Counted from the stretch's first letter, positions 1 to 8,699 are shown. The stretch: 64,000 bases of DNA from Algoriphagus pacificus (GCF_017254845.1 NZ_JAFKCU010000009.1:59769-123768), one strand, 5' to 3'. The notes: generated from the sequence alone by a model not told the origin. Numbers and translations are program-made.

Positions 1-261
1 GAGGATGTTCGATTCGCTCATATCCATTTTGCGAAAGCCGGTTCAAACGGAGGAGTGGTGTATACTCTAAAAATGGATAAAATAGAAGGACCAGTTTCTG
101 GAGTCTATGCAAAAGGTGAAATCATGCCTGCAAGCTTCTCTGGTCAAATGATGGGAGGAGATCTTGAGATCCTAAGAGAAGCTTTCAGAACCGGAAATGC
201 TTATGTCAATGTGCATTCAGACGAATTTCCAAGTGGAGAATTAAGAGGACAAATTCATTAA
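1..261 (+). CDS. CHRD domain protein, C-terminal part (5' end outside window)
   Basis: An open frame runs from base 1 to the stop at 261, so only the last 86 residues are present and the start lies to the left. The visible segment has the CHRD pattern: AHIHFA near the start, then a stretch ending in VHSDEFPSGELRGQI. That tail is characteristic of CHRD domains, which were first described in chordin and are common in secreted bacterial proteins. The molecular role of bacterial CHRD proteins is poorly known; an extracytoplasmic location is likely but the signal peptide is not visible. A strong hairpin terminator follows directly. Family call fairly sure, function unknown. Confidence 0.8.
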   Translation, partial: EDVRFAHIHFAKAGSNGGVVYTLKMDKIEGPVSGVYAKGEIMPASFSGQMMGGDLEILREAFRTGNAYVNVHSDEFPSGELRGQIH

Positions 262-291
262 GTTAAGTTTCAATCCCCTAGTTTAGTTGAC

Positions 292-321
292 AAAAAAGGC
301 CAGTAATTACTGGCCTTTTTT
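292..321 (+). terminator. Intrinsic terminator after the CHRD gene
   Basis: A perfect inverted repeat, AAAAGGCCAGTAA / TTACTGGCCTTTT, is followed by a T-run 30 bases after the stop of the CHRD gene. It is symmetrical and could also stop transcription arriving from the right. Confidence 0.85.
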
Positions 322-413
322 TATTTATGAAGTTAAATCCTCTTAAACAGAATTTTCCTTCTTTGTTTTTGGTCTAAGAATTATTTTTTTTAACTAAAGA
401 TTTTTTTACCACT

Positions 414-1586
414 ATGAAAAAACTATTGCTACTTTTCCTAATATCAGGTATCCTCCTCTTTTCTTGCTCTGATAAACAAACGGTGCAAAATATTGAAGTC
501 TCAGCCAAACAATATGAAATCATCTTTACTGACTCCATTAAAATTCCATACTTAGGAAACCCTATTTTACAAGACGTATCTCCCTCCAATCAAAAGATCC
601 TTTTTACGGAAATCGGGGAATTTGATGTGGAAATTTTCACTGCCAATTTCAACGGAGAAATAATTCACTCTTTTATCGCCAACGGAAATACAATTGTAGG
701 AAACCTTAAACAAATTGCTCCTTTACGTTTCGAAGATGATGGAAACGCGGTCCTTTCTTTCGGGGTACCCCATGTTAAAATCGTTTCACTAGACGGGACT
801 GAGGTAGAAACAATTTTCACGGGAATTCCTTCTTATTACTCTGCTCATCCTTCGCCGAGCAATGAAATAGTCAAAAGGAATAATAAAATTTTTTATAGTA
901 ATCGAACAGATGACGGAACCTATAACCGTTATCAAAAAGAGTATCTTCCAAACCTCAAATTGATAGGCTACCTTGATTTGGAAAGTTCGAAAACAACAAA
1001 TTTCCTTTCTTTTCCAGAAGAAAGTATTTACCAAAATGGCTTGATTTTCCCGCACTCCAATTGGGTTTCACATTTTATTTTTTCAGAAAACGAATTGATC
1101 GTTGTATTCGAAGGAGAACCAGCAATTTTTGTATTTGACGATGAAGAACCATTTTCCTTTAAACAAAAAATAGAATTAAACTTACCAGATTTCAAAGCCT
1201 ATAAAGGACATCCTGAGGGAGAAGAAGGGATAGATATTTTGGATGCTTTTTCAACTTTGGGAAAAATAGAAAGTATTAAAAAGGTGGGTGAATATGTAGT
1301 AATTGGATATAAACAGGGATTTACTGACCAACAGATTAGAAATTTAGGCAATGTCATTTCTCCTCAAGAAAAGGGAAAGATGATTCGTGAATATGAAAAA
1401 GAGAATTCAAGTAGAATTCAACTCCTAGATGAAAAGTTTCAAGTACTTGACGATTTCCAGAAACCAAAACATCTGAAAATTTCAAGCTTGATGGTAAGAG
1501 ATGGCCATTTGTGGGGTTCCAAATTTGATCCTGATACTGAGGAAGATTTTTTCACCATCTATAAATTGGAAATTCAGGAAAAATAA
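414..1586 (+). CDS. Lipoprotein, probable beta-propeller (DUF4221-like)
   Basis: A 390-residue protein. The N-terminus is a lipoprotein signal (MKKLLLLF, hydrophobic core, lipobox LLFSC with the lipidated Cys near residue 18), so it should be membrane-anchored outside the cytoplasm. The rest is rich in short beta-strand repeats (for example HVKIVSLDG and AIFVFDDEE), as in six-bladed propeller lipoproteins of Bacteroidota such as DUF4221. There are no recognisable catalytic residues. It faces a second lipoprotein of similar size and style at 1602-2753 with only 15 bases between the stop codons, so the pair may be old paralogues. Function unknown; the family assignment is tentative. Confidence 0.6.
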   Translation: MKKLLLLFLISGILLFSCSDKQTVQNIEVSAKQYEIIFTDSIKIPYLGNPILQDVSPSNQKILFTEIGEFDVEIFTANFNGEIIHSFIANGNTIVGNLKQIAPLRFEDDGNAVLSFGVPHVKIVSLDGTEVETIFTGIPSYYSAHPSPSNEIVKRNNKIFYSNRTDDGTYNRYQKEYLPNLKLIGYLDLESSKTTNFLSFPEESIYQNGLIFPHSNWVSHFIFSENELIVVFEGEPAIFVFDDEEPFSFKQKIELNLPDFKAYKGHPEGEEGIDILDAFSTLGKIESIKKVGEYVVIGYKQGFTDQQIRNLGNVISPQEKGKMIREYEKENSSRIQLLDEKFQVLDDFQKPKHLKISSLMVRDGHLWGSKFDPDTEEDFFTIYKLEIQEK

Positions 1587-1601
1587 ATCTTTTAAAAACA
1601 T

Positions 1602-2753
1602 CTAATCTGCAAACCTACTTAAATCAATTTTATAAAATTCGTATTCATCTTCTGAAGCTTGCTCGGGTTTTGAAACCAAAATTCCTCCTTCCGGTGAAAT
1701 TATTTGACTTGAATTTTGCCCAGCATCGTAAAAAATCGACAATTCAGCTTTTATCTTCCACTCCAAGTCATAAATCAAAAACAAAAAATACTTCTTATTC
1801 AAACCTTGTCTTTTCCTGATATCAGTAATTTCCGGTTGTGTTTCCTCCGTTTTCAATAACACTTTGCGGACGTATAATTTATTGACAGAATCAAAAAGCA
1901 ATGCTACGTTAGAAGAAGATTCTGGATTATTCCGCCAATTTTTATTTTTCCCGTTTTGCTCATAGATACCAGGTAGATATTTTAATTCTGATTTACTCTC
2001 CAAGGCTATTTTCTTTAAAACTTTACAATTTTTAATCTGATACAATGAATCTGATGGTGCAAACATGAAATAAAACTCGTCCTTTTGATCATTGAAAACA
2101 GATATAATTGAGGAGGCAGAAGTGCTATTAGAAAATTCATTTCCTAAAGGGGCTTTAAAATCTGAATTACAAATCCATCCATTGTTGAGATCAAATTCAA
2201 CCAACCATTTTCTATAGTTCAGGTCAACACTCTTTTCTTCATCAAATAGGTCAAATGGATTATTGACTAGCTGGTACCTACCCTCACCCACTTCTAAAAA
2301 ATTATCCCTCAAATCAGACATCTGAATTATCATCCGCTCTTGGTACTCAGTCCAATCTAAATCAATTTCTTGGATTTGGAGGCCATGTTTATACTTTTTT
2401 ACATTCCCTTGAGAGCTTAGGGCTATAAATTCATTTTCATCAAATGTTTGCGAGGCAATACCATGACCTTTAAGCGAAAGAGGTCCTTCTTTTGGAATCC
2501 TAAAGGAAAACTCCTTCTTACCAGAATCTACACTAAAAAGACTATAACCTTGATCTTCGCGAGAAACAAAAAATTTCTTCCCATTCCAAGAAATGACCTT
2601 TTCCAAATTGATTTTTACTGTAGATGAATCTTTTTCAAAAAGGAACTCTCCATCAATAAATTCATCTAAATTACCCTGATAGATTTCCACTGGGCTTTTT
2701 TTTGCACAGGAGAAGATCATCATCACAAAAAAAACAATGAACAGGTTTTTCAT
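1602..2753 (-). CDS. Lipoprotein, probable beta-propeller (DUF4221-like)
   Basis: A 383-residue protein with a lipoprotein signal: MKNLFIVFFVMMIFSC, with the lipobox Cys at residue 16. The mature part has repeated strand-rich segments (KFFVSREDQGYSLFSVDSG, FIALSSQGNVKKY) that suggest a beta-propeller like the DUF4221 lipoproteins. It converges on the similar lipoprotein at 414-1586. No enzyme motif can be seen. Its own promoter must lie in the roughly 50 bases between its start and the pruA terminator, but no TAnnTTTG element is evident there. Role unknown. Confidence 0.6.
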   Translation of the reverse strand: MKNLFIVFFVMMIFSCAKKSPVEIYQGNLDEFIDGEFLFEKDSSTVKINLEKVISWNGKKFFVSREDQGYSLFSVDSGKKEFSFRIPKEGPLSLKGHGIASQTFDENEFIALSSQGNVKKYKHGLQIQEIDLDWTEYQERMIIQMSDLRDNFLEVGEGRYQLVNNPFDLFDEEKSVDLNYRKWLVEFDLNNGWICNSDFKAPLGNEFSNSTSASSIISVFNDQKDEFYFMFAPSDSLYQIKNCKVLKKIALESKSELKYLPGIYEQNGKNKNWRNNPESSSNVALLFDSVNKLYVRKVLLKTEETQPEITDIRKRQGLNKKYFLFLIYDLEWKIKAELSIFYDAGQNSSQIISPEGGILVSKPEQASEDEYEFYKIDLSRFAD

Positions 2754-2800
2754 TTAAATTGTACTATGAGTTTAACTAAAACTAAAAAAATCAACTAAAC

Positions 2801-2831
2801 TAAAAAAGCCTCAGAAATAAATCCGAGGCTT
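2801..2831 (-). terminator. Intrinsic terminator downstream of pruA
   Basis: Read on the minus strand, AAGCCTC and GAGGCTT form a stem around an AT-rich loop and are followed by TTTTTT. It lies about 90 bases beyond the pruA stop. Confidence 0.7.
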
Positions 2832-2834
2832 CTC

Positions 2835-2912
2835 AAACCTTTGAGGTCTTCAAGACTTCTTATGTTTATAATAGTTGAAAAGATCTTCGAGGTTTTTAAA
2901 ACCTCAAAGGTC
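2835..2912. repeat. Imperfect palindromic repeat pair (CCTTTGAGG type)
   Basis: Two related units lie in inverted orientation: AAACCTTTGAGGTCTTCAAG at 2835-2854, and the palindrome GAGGTTTTTAAAACCTC at 2889-2905 followed by AAAGGTC. Both share an AACCTTTGAGGT / ACCTCAAAGGT core with the ends facing each other. They lie between the pruA stop and its terminator, so the transcript would fold strongly here. This resembles an intergenic REP-like element; copy number elsewhere cannot be judged from this window. Confidence 0.6.
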
Positions 2913-2919
2913 AAAAGAA

Positions 2920-4554
2920 TCAATCCTCTCCCAAGAATGGATATCTGTAATCCTCTGGAGAAACAAAGGTTTCTTTGATGGTACGTGGAGAAACCCAACG
3001 AAGTAGGTTGATCATAGATCCTGCTTTGTCATTAGTTCCAGAAGCTCGGCTTCCTCCAAATGGCTGCTGACCTACCACTGCTCCGGTAGGTTTGTCATTG
3101 ATGTAGAAATTACCTGCTGCATTTTTCAGCTTAGTAGTTGCCAATTCAATAGCATAACGATCCTGAGAGAACACCGCACCTGTCAAGGCATAAGGACCAG
3201 TTTGATCTACCAATTCCAAGGTTTCTTCGAAATTCTCAGCATTGTAAACATAAATAGTCAATACTGGACCGAAAATCTCTTCACACATCGTGGTGTACAT
3301 CGGATCTTGCGTCACAATCACAGTTGGCTCGATGAAATAACCTTTTGACTTGTCGAAGTTACCACCAGCAATAATTTCTACTCCTGGAGCCTCTTTTGCT
3401 TTCGTGATGTATCCGGAGATCTTATCAAAAGCTTTCTCGTCAATCACTGCATTGATGAAATTGGTGAAGTCTTCCGTTCCTCCCATTTTCATAGAAGCCA
3501 AATCTTCCAAAATATATCCTTTTACCTCATCCCAAATATTGGATGGGATATAAGCTCTGGAAGCGGCAGAACACTTTTGTCCTTGGTATTCGAAAGCACC
3601 TCTCACCAAACCAACAGCCACCGCTTTAGGAATTGCTGATTTATGTGCAATCACAAAGTCTTTCCCTCCAGTCTCACCAACAATTCTTGGGTAAGATTTG
3701 AATTTATTGATATTGGCTCCGATCTCTTTCCAGATATGCTGGAAAACTCCAGTAGATCCAGTAAAGTGAATCCCTGCGAAATCAGGATGCTTGAAAATAA
3801 TATCACCAGCCACTGGACCGTCCACATAGATCAAATTGATCACGCCGTCAGGAACTCCCGCTTCTTTGAAGACTTCCATTAAAACATTTGCAGAGTAAAT
3901 CTGTGTGTAAGCTGGTTTCCAAACGATGGTATTTCCCATCATAGCTGCAGATGCAGGTAGGTTACCCGCAATCGCCGTAAAATTGAAAGGAGTCAATGCA
4001 AAAATAAACCCTTCCAAAGGTCTTTGTTCCAATCTATTCCAAACGCCATTTCCAGAAACTGGTGGTTGTTGGGCATAAATCTCAGTCATGTATTTCACGT
4101 TGAAACGCAAGAAGTCAATAAACTCACAAGCTGCATCAATCTCAGCCTGCATGGCATTTTTGGATTGACCCAACATGGTCGCAGCATTGATTTTAGCTCT
4201 ATAGGGACCAGCGATCAAATCGGCCGCTTTCAAGAAGATAGCAGCTCTTTGCTCCCAAGCCATATTTTCCCAGGCATATTTTGCTCCTAAAGCAGCATTG
4301 ATCGCCTGCTCTACATGAGAAGCATCTCCTTCGTGAAAATGTCCAAGAATATGTTGATGGTCATGAGGAGGCGACATTGAGACTGTTTTGCCTGTTCTAA
4401 CTTCCTCTGAACCAATATACATCGGCACATCAACTTGCATAGATCTCGCTTTGTCCAGCGCAGCTTGCAATTCTTTTCTTTCCGGGCTTCCGGGTGCATA
4501 TGCTTTTACCGGCTCGTTAACCGGAGTGGGTACATTGAAAAAACCTTTGAGCAT
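2920..4554 (-). CDS. pruA: L-glutamate gamma-semialdehyde dehydrogenase (P5C dehydrogenase)
   Basis: Oxidises L-glutamate 5-semialdehyde (in equilibrium with pyrroline-5-carboxylate) to glutamate with NAD+, the second step of proline breakdown, in the cytoplasm. The 544-residue length fits the stand-alone eukaryote-like P5CDH family. Catalytic Glu294 lies in VGETGGKDF and catalytic Cys328 in YQGQKCSAASR; the NAD-binding FTGSTGVFQ segment is near residue 265. No proline dehydrogenase gene is adjacent, so the pathway is split. A minus-strand TATCTTTG element lies 31 bases upstream of the start, and a terminator follows the gene. Identification is secure. Confidence 0.95.
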   Translation of the reverse strand: MLKGFFNVPTPVNEPVKAYAPGSPERKELQAALDKARSMQVDVPMYIGSEEVRTGKTVSMSPPHDHQHILGHFHEGDASHVEQAINAALGAKYAWENMAWEQRAAIFLKAADLIAGPYRAKINAATMLGQSKNAMQAEIDAACEFIDFLRFNVKYMTEIYAQQPPVSGNGVWNRLEQRPLEGFIFALTPFNFTAIAGNLPASAAMMGNTIVWKPAYTQIYSANVLMEVFKEAGVPDGVINLIYVDGPVAGDIIFKHPDFAGIHFTGSTGVFQHIWKEIGANINKFKSYPRIVGETGGKDFVIAHKSAIPKAVAVGLVRGAFEYQGQKCSAASRAYIPSNIWDEVKGYILEDLASMKMGGTEDFTNFINAVIDEKAFDKISGYITKAKEAPGVEIIAGGNFDKSKGYFIEPTVIVTQDPMYTTMCEEIFGPVLTIYVYNAENFEETLELVDQTGPYALTGAVFSQDRYAIELATTKLKNAAGNFYINDKPTGAVVGQQPFGGSRASGTNDKAGSMINLLRWVSPRTIKETFVSPEDYRYPFLGED

Positions 4555-4585
4555 GATATCTGGGGTTATGATTTTCTGATGTTGG

Positions 4586-4593
4586 CAAAGATA
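4586..4593 (-). promoter_or_regulatory. Candidate -7 promoter element for pruA
   Basis: On the minus strand the sequence reads TATCTTTG, an exact match to the Bacteroidota -7 consensus TAnnTTTG, and would give a leader of about 25 bases before the pruA ATG. No clear -33 TTTG is present at the usual distance. Confidence 0.45.
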
Positions 4594-4635
4594 ACCAACA
4601 GGATTTTATTGGCTAGTGATTTTAGAACAAAAGCA

Positions 4636-5331
4636 TTACAAGATACTTTCCAGTTCCTGAAGATGGGCAATGGTAAAAGTCGGTTTCAAATCGATTTCCA
4701 TTCCTTTTGGATTGAAATACACCTGATCAATTGAAGCATTTTGAGCTCCCAAAATATCTGATTTGGGGTTATCTCCGATCATGATGCAATGTTCCGCACT
4801 GGTGCAAAGCTTTTCCATGGCATGATAAAAGATCCTCGGATCAGGCTTTTTATGCCCCGTGGTTTCAGAAGTCACTACTAGATCAAAATACTTGTCCAAA
4901 CCTGAAGATGTTATTTTTTTCGCTTGGGACTCATTAAATCCATTGGTAATCACATGCAAGGGATATTTAGCTTTCAAGTAATCAAGAATCTCAATACTGT
5001 AAGGAAAAAGATGCGGTTTGGAAGAAGTCCTATCCATAAAATCTTCTTCGAAAGGAGTTGGAACAGAATCCTCAAGTGCACCAGCATGGGCAAAAATCAT
5101 CCGAAAACGTTGTTTCCTCAAATTGACTTTGTCGATTTTTCCCACATTATACCAGTCCCACAACTGGAAGTTGACATGATGGAACGAATCAAATAATTGC
5201 TGGAAAGTAGGGATTCCCAGTTCCTTTAAATTGTAATGTTCATACAATTCAGATAGGGATTCGGTGACATTTCGATCATAGTCCCAAAGTGTATGGTCTA
5301 AATCGAAAAAGATGTGTTGGTAAGTTTTCAA
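4636..5331 (-). CDS. HAD-superfamily phosphatase, YjjG-like
   Basis: A 231-residue cytoplasmic HAD hydrolase. Motif I is FFDLDHTLW, with nucleophile Asp10 and acid/base Asp12. Motif II is VITNGF, motif III the Lys in GHKKPDP, and motif IV GDNPKSD near residue 190. The order, the size and the DHTLWDYDRN opening match the YjjG/YfnB family of pyrimidine nucleotide phosphatases, which clean up non-canonical nucleotides. It starts 8 bases after the stop of an ArsR-type regulator, so the two are probably co-transcribed. Substrate is inferred from family only. Confidence 0.85.
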   Translation of the reverse strand: MKTYQHIFFDLDHTLWDYDRNVTESLSELYEHYNLKELGIPTFQQLFDSFHHVNFQLWDWYNVGKIDKVNLRKQRFRMIFAHAGALEDSVPTPFEEDFMDRTSSKPHLFPYSIEILDYLKAKYPLHVITNGFNESQAKKITSSGLDKYFDLVVTSETTGHKKPDPRIFYHAMEKLCTSAEHCIMIGDNPKSDILGAQNASIDQVYFNPKGMEIDLKPTFTIAHLQELESIL

Positions 5332-5339
5332 AAGATTTT

Positions 5340-5723
5340 TTAGCGTCTGTACTGATTATTCTGAATTTTATTAAAGGCCAGTTCTCGATTCGATTTCAGG
5401 ATTTCGAAGGTTTCCTGATCCTTAATTAAACTGGGGTCCTTTTGAATAAACTTAAAAACCGTCTGAAAGATTTCTAAATATTCCTCAAGGATGTAATAAA
5501 ACATCCATTGGTCTACTCTTCGGCTTCCTAGTAGTCCTGCATTTTTTAGAGAAATCAGATGTCGACTGGTTTTGGTTTGTGTAAAATCCAGAATATGCTC
5601 TAAATCAGAAATGGATAATTCCTTATTCAGCATCAATAAATGAATAATTCGAACTCTAGGCTCCTCAGAAAGTGCCTTAAATATTCGGAGTCCGTAGTTT
5701 AAACTGATATTTTTGAGTCTCAT
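5340..5723 (-). CDS. ArsR-family winged-helix transcriptional regulator
   Basis: A 127-residue protein with the ArsR/SmtB winged-helix layout: LSEEPRVRIIHLLMLNKELSISDLEH-type first helices (about residues 18-45), then a recognition helix region containing TKTSRHLISLKNAGLL (about 50-65) and a wing RRVDQWMFYYIL. There is no obvious cysteine cluster for metal sensing, so the inducer is unknown. The first gene of a probable two-gene unit with the downstream HAD phosphatase, 8 bases away. It may repress its own operon; no operator could be picked out. Confidence 0.85.
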   Translation of the reverse strand: MRLKNISLNYGLRIFKALSEEPRVRIIHLLMLNKELSISDLEHILDFTQTKTSRHLISLKNAGLLGSRRVDQWMFYYILEEYLEIFQTVFKFIQKDPSLIKDQETFEILKSNRELAFNKIQNNQYRR

Positions 5724-5833
5724 TTAGTAAGTTTTAACTCAGTTTGTGCTGGTAAAATAAAAAATCAAACGAAATTAGGGTATAATCGCATTCAAATTGC
5801 CAACCTTTCGTTTTTCAATTAGTTAAATAAAAA

Positions 5834-6481
5834 GTGAATAATTCCATACTTCTTCGATCCGCATTTCTTTTTCTACTGGGAATATTTTTTTCGGTGCAGC
5901 TAGCTTCTGCCCAAGATCAACAGGAAAAGAAAGTAATCCAACTCTCTGGTATCATATTAAATGCTGACAGCACAGATGCAGTGGCGGGAGTTAACGTATA
6001 TGTTCCTAAGAAAGGAAGAGGTACCAGTTCAGGTAGGTTTGGTTATTTCTCCATGCCAGTTTTAGAAGGCGATAGTGTTGTTTTCAGTTTCATTGGTCTA
6101 AAAAGACAGACTTTCAAAGTTCCTGAAAATGTAGACAAAGACAGAATCAGTTTGATTTTAACCATGGAGATTGATGAAATCGCTTTGGCAGAAATTGAAG
6201 TAATGCCTTATCCTACTGAAGAAGAATTTAAACAGGCTGTGATTGCCTTGAATGTGGTGGACCCAATGTCCATCAGTAGAGCTAACATGAGTCCCGAAAT
6301 GCTCTTACGTTGGGCAGAAAGCATGCCTGCCTCGGGAGAGGAAAACTTCCGCTATTTCCAACAGGGACAAACACTCCAAAACCAGGATCTCTATGGTCCT
6401 AGACCGCTACGTTTGCTAGATCCATTTGCTTGGGGTCAGTTCATCCGCTCGATTAAACGGGGTGATTTGAAGAGTAAGTAA
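5834..6481 (+). CDS. Exported carboxypeptidase-regulatory-like domain protein
   Basis: A 215-residue exported protein. The start is taken as GTG because no ATG precedes the signal peptide (hydrophobic residues 6-25, cleavage near LASAQ). The segment from about residue 37 to 110 (LSGIILNADSTDAVAGVNVY, then a SGRFGYFSM turn and GDSVVFSFIGL) is the CarboxypepD_reg-like/CNA-B fold that also forms the N-terminus of SusC-type receptors, where TonB box or plug usually follows. Here it is followed only by about 100 unrecognised residues. It probably acts in the periplasm or outer membrane; specific function unknown. Confidence 0.75.
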   Translation: MNNSILLRSAFLFLLGIFFSVQLASAQDQQEKKVIQLSGIILNADSTDAVAGVNVYVPKKGRGTSSGRFGYFSMPVLEGDSVVFSFIGLKRQTFKVPENVDKDRISLILTMEIDEIALAEIEVMPYPTEEEFKQAVIALNVVDPMSISRANMSPEMLLRWAESMPASGEENFRYFQQGQTLQNQDLYGPRPLRLLDPFAWGQFIRSIKRGDLKSK

Positions 6482-6486
6482 CAATT

Positions 6487-6515
6487 CTCTCTCGTAAAGT
6501 CACAGAGACGCAAAG
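6487..6515 (+). repeat. Left flanking repeat of the GxxExxY gene
   Basis: Contains CTCTCGTAAAGTCACAGAGA followed by CGCAAAG. Its inverted partner lies at 6957-6990; over 23 aligned bases 16 match. The CGCAAAG-rich style resembles dispersed repeats seen around GxxExxY genes. Confidence 0.55.
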
Positions 6516-6568
6516 ATTTTGATAAGGTGTATTAAGATATCAGCTTTCAACTTTTTCTAATATTTTTT

Positions 6569-6943
6569 ATGCATGAAAACGAAATCTCTAAAATAATTGT
6601 AGATACGGCTTTTAAAATCTATAAAGGGCTTGGTCCAGGACTATTAGAATCAGTTTATCAAAGAATCTTTGAACATGAATTAAAGAGCTTTGGACTTAAA
6701 ATTGATTCAGAAGTAATTATTCCGGTTCATTGGTCCGGGCTAAAGTTTGATCAAGGGTTTAGAGCTGACATCATTGTCGAAAATAAGGTGATTATCGAAC
6801 TAAAATCAGTAGAAAAACTTCTACCAGTTCACCCAAAACAACTCAGAACATACCTTATCCTTTCAGGATTAAAACTTGGACTATTGATTAATTTCAATGA
6901 AGACAAATTCACAAACGGTATTAAAAGAGTTGTAATGGTTTAG
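6569..6943 (+). CDS. GxxExxY protein (PD-(D/E)XK nuclease-like)
   Basis: A 124-residue protein with the signature GLLESVY near residue 24, matching the GxxExxY family. Further family features are the VDTAFKIYKGLGPGL opening and a central FRADIIVENKVIIELKSVE block, in which D, E and K fit a PD-(D/E)XK nuclease core. Function is unproven; such genes are scattered patchily through Bacteroidota, Chlorobi and other genomes. This copy is isolated between short inverted repeats (6487-6515 and 6957-6990), which suggests it moves as a small unit. Length is normal and the frame is intact. Confidence 0.9.
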   Translation: MHENEISKIIVDTAFKIYKGLGPGLLESVYQRIFEHELKSFGLKIDSEVIIPVHWSGLKFDQGFRADIIVENKVIIELKSVEKLLPVHPKQLRTYLILSGLKLGLLINFNEDKFTNGIKRVVMV

Positions 6944-6956
6944 ATAAAAATTAAGC

Positions 6957-6990
6957 CATTCTCTCGCGCCTTTGCTCCTTTGCGGGAGTC
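6957..6990 (-). repeat. Right flanking repeat of the GxxExxY gene (inverted)
   Basis: On the minus strand it reads CTCCCGCAAAGGAGCAAAGG and onward to GCGAGAG. It is the imperfect inverted counterpart of 6487-6515 and sits 13 bases after the GxxExxY stop. Confidence 0.55.
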
Positions 6991-6993
6991 TTA

Positions 6994-8592
6994 TTAATTA
7001 ATCTCAGGCAGCACCCAGTTTTCCAAAACACTTGGTATCCGCATCATTTGCTCAATGGCAGTAACAGTTCTAGGAGCATCTCCAGATAAATTAACTGGGC
7101 CATCGGCTGTCACCAAAATATCATCCTCAACTCTCACTGCAATCCCCCACCATTTAGAATCACATTCTGATCCTTCGGGAATGTATATCCCAGGTTCAAC
7201 TGTGATGATTGCACCTTCTTTGAGTGGACCCCTGCTACCTCTATCATGTACATCCAAACCTAAGTGATGACTGGTTCCATGAGGAAAATAATTATGACTT
7301 TGTCCTGCTTTAATAATTCCCAGTTCCACCAAACCTTCATCGATGATCCTTCTGGTAGCATCTCCGATAGTTGCAAAATCAGTTCCCACCTTGGTCAATG
7401 CAATACCTGCATCCTGAGCCTTCAAAACCAATTCATAAATTGCCTTTTCTTCTTGATTGAATGTTCCGCTTACCGGAATCGTCCTAGTTACATCTGCTGT
7501 ATAGCCTTTCCATTCTGCACCCAAATCCATCAACAAGAGTCTATCACTGATAGATTCAAGGTCATTTTCGATATAATGGAGAATACATCCATTATTTCCT
7601 GCTCCCACGATAGATGGATAGCCTAAATCCTCGGCGCCATATCGTTTATAAATGAACTCATGGATTCCTTGGATTTCTCTTTCGGACATTCCCGCTTTTG
7701 CAGCCTTCATTACTTCAATCTGGCCAATTGCTGAAATCTGTGCGGCCTTTTTAATCAACTTTTGCTCTTCAATAGTCTTAACTTCACGCAGTCCTTCCAT
7801 GATTTCTGTCAAAGCAAATAGATCCACTTTCTGCTGTGGGAGTTTCTCTTTTACTGCCATTCTTTTCTCTGGGGAATCCGCATTTAAAAAATCCTTCAAA
7901 ACAGGATCATCTTCAACTTCTGGATAGCGCTGCTTAGCTCTTCCAATCATTTGGGCGATGTCTCCAGAGTTATTCAAGTCAGCTGCTCGGATCATTTCAT
8001 ACATCTGAAGATTGATCTGAGGAACATTTGCTGGATATCCTGTTGCCTGTTTGAAGGCATAAACCATATTTTTCAATCCTGCATTTGCACTGCTTCCTTC
8101 AATTTCTTCTGAAAGGTCAAAGGACAAAACCTTGTCAAAAGCCGCAAAATCAATTTTTTGCTGTCCTGTGAATTCCTCATATAGATACACTTGCCCAAAT
8201 CCCAAAGTCTCTTTGGCTCCCTCTACTCCCAATCTCTTCCCATTCCACATTTCAGCACGTGGATCTCTCGGCTGCACATAAATGATTTCATCTGTCAGAC
8301 TACCATTTATTTCTTTTGCTTCGCTAAAAACTACTAGAACTGCATTGGGCTCACGAAACCCCGTCAGGTAATAAAAATCCGTGTTGGGATGGTAGACATA
8401 ATCCACATCATTGGATCTATTTTTGACTGGGCTATTAAAAATTACTGCTACAGAATTCGCGGGCATTTCGCTTCTCAAAGCAGCTCTTCTTTCTTTATGC
8501 CAATCAGAAGATAAGGCATCCTGAAAAAATGACTGAGAGAAAGCACTTTGACCAAGTGTGATCACCACAAAAAGAAGGAGTAGTTTTTTCAT
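6994..8592 (-). CDS. Exported Xaa-Pro aminopeptidase (aminopeptidase P, M24B)
   Basis: Removes N-terminal residues ahead of proline. The 532-residue protein starts with a signal peptide (MKKLLLLFVVITLGQSAFSQ), so it works in the periplasm or outside, unlike E. coli PepP. An N-terminal aminopeptidase P domain (about 30-180) includes DFYYLTGFREP. The C-terminal M24 pita-bread domain keeps all expected dimetal ligands: Asp356, Asp367, His442 in HHLGLDVHD, Glu466 in VEPGIY and Glu489 in VRVEDD. No partner gene is near; PafA is divergent on the other side. Confident call. Confidence 0.93.
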   Translation of the reverse strand: MKKLLLLFVVITLGQSAFSQSFFQDALSSDWHKERRAALRSEMPANSVAVIFNSPVKNRSNDVDYVYHPNTDFYYLTGFREPNAVLVVFSEAKEINGSLTDEIIYVQPRDPRAEMWNGKRLGVEGAKETLGFGQVYLYEEFTGQQKIDFAAFDKVLSFDLSEEIEGSSANAGLKNMVYAFKQATGYPANVPQINLQMYEMIRAADLNNSGDIAQMIGRAKQRYPEVEDDPVLKDFLNADSPEKRMAVKEKLPQQKVDLFALTEIMEGLREVKTIEEQKLIKKAAQISAIGQIEVMKAAKAGMSEREIQGIHEFIYKRYGAEDLGYPSIVGAGNNGCILHYIENDLESISDRLLLMDLGAEWKGYTADVTRTIPVSGTFNQEEKAIYELVLKAQDAGIALTKVGTDFATIGDATRRIIDEGLVELGIIKAGQSHNYFPHGTSHHLGLDVHDRGSRGPLKEGAIITVEPGIYIPEGSECDSKWWGIAVRVEDDILVTADGPVNLSGDAPRTVTAIEQMMRIPSVLENWVLPEIN

Positions 8593-8673
8593 TATTTCCT
8601 AAATTAAAGATTCGTAATCTCATATGTTTTCCCCATTTAACAAAGTCTTAATCATCTAAATGGTACATATGCT

Positions 8674-8681
8674 TATCTTTG
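8674..8681 (+). promoter_or_regulatory. Candidate -7 promoter element for the PafA gene
   Basis: TATCTTTG matches TAnnTTTG exactly and lies 18 bases before the ATG at 8700, implying a leader of only about 12 bases. The -33 position is not TTTG. Confidence 0.5.
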
Positions 8682-8699
8682 CGCACAAATATTACGACC

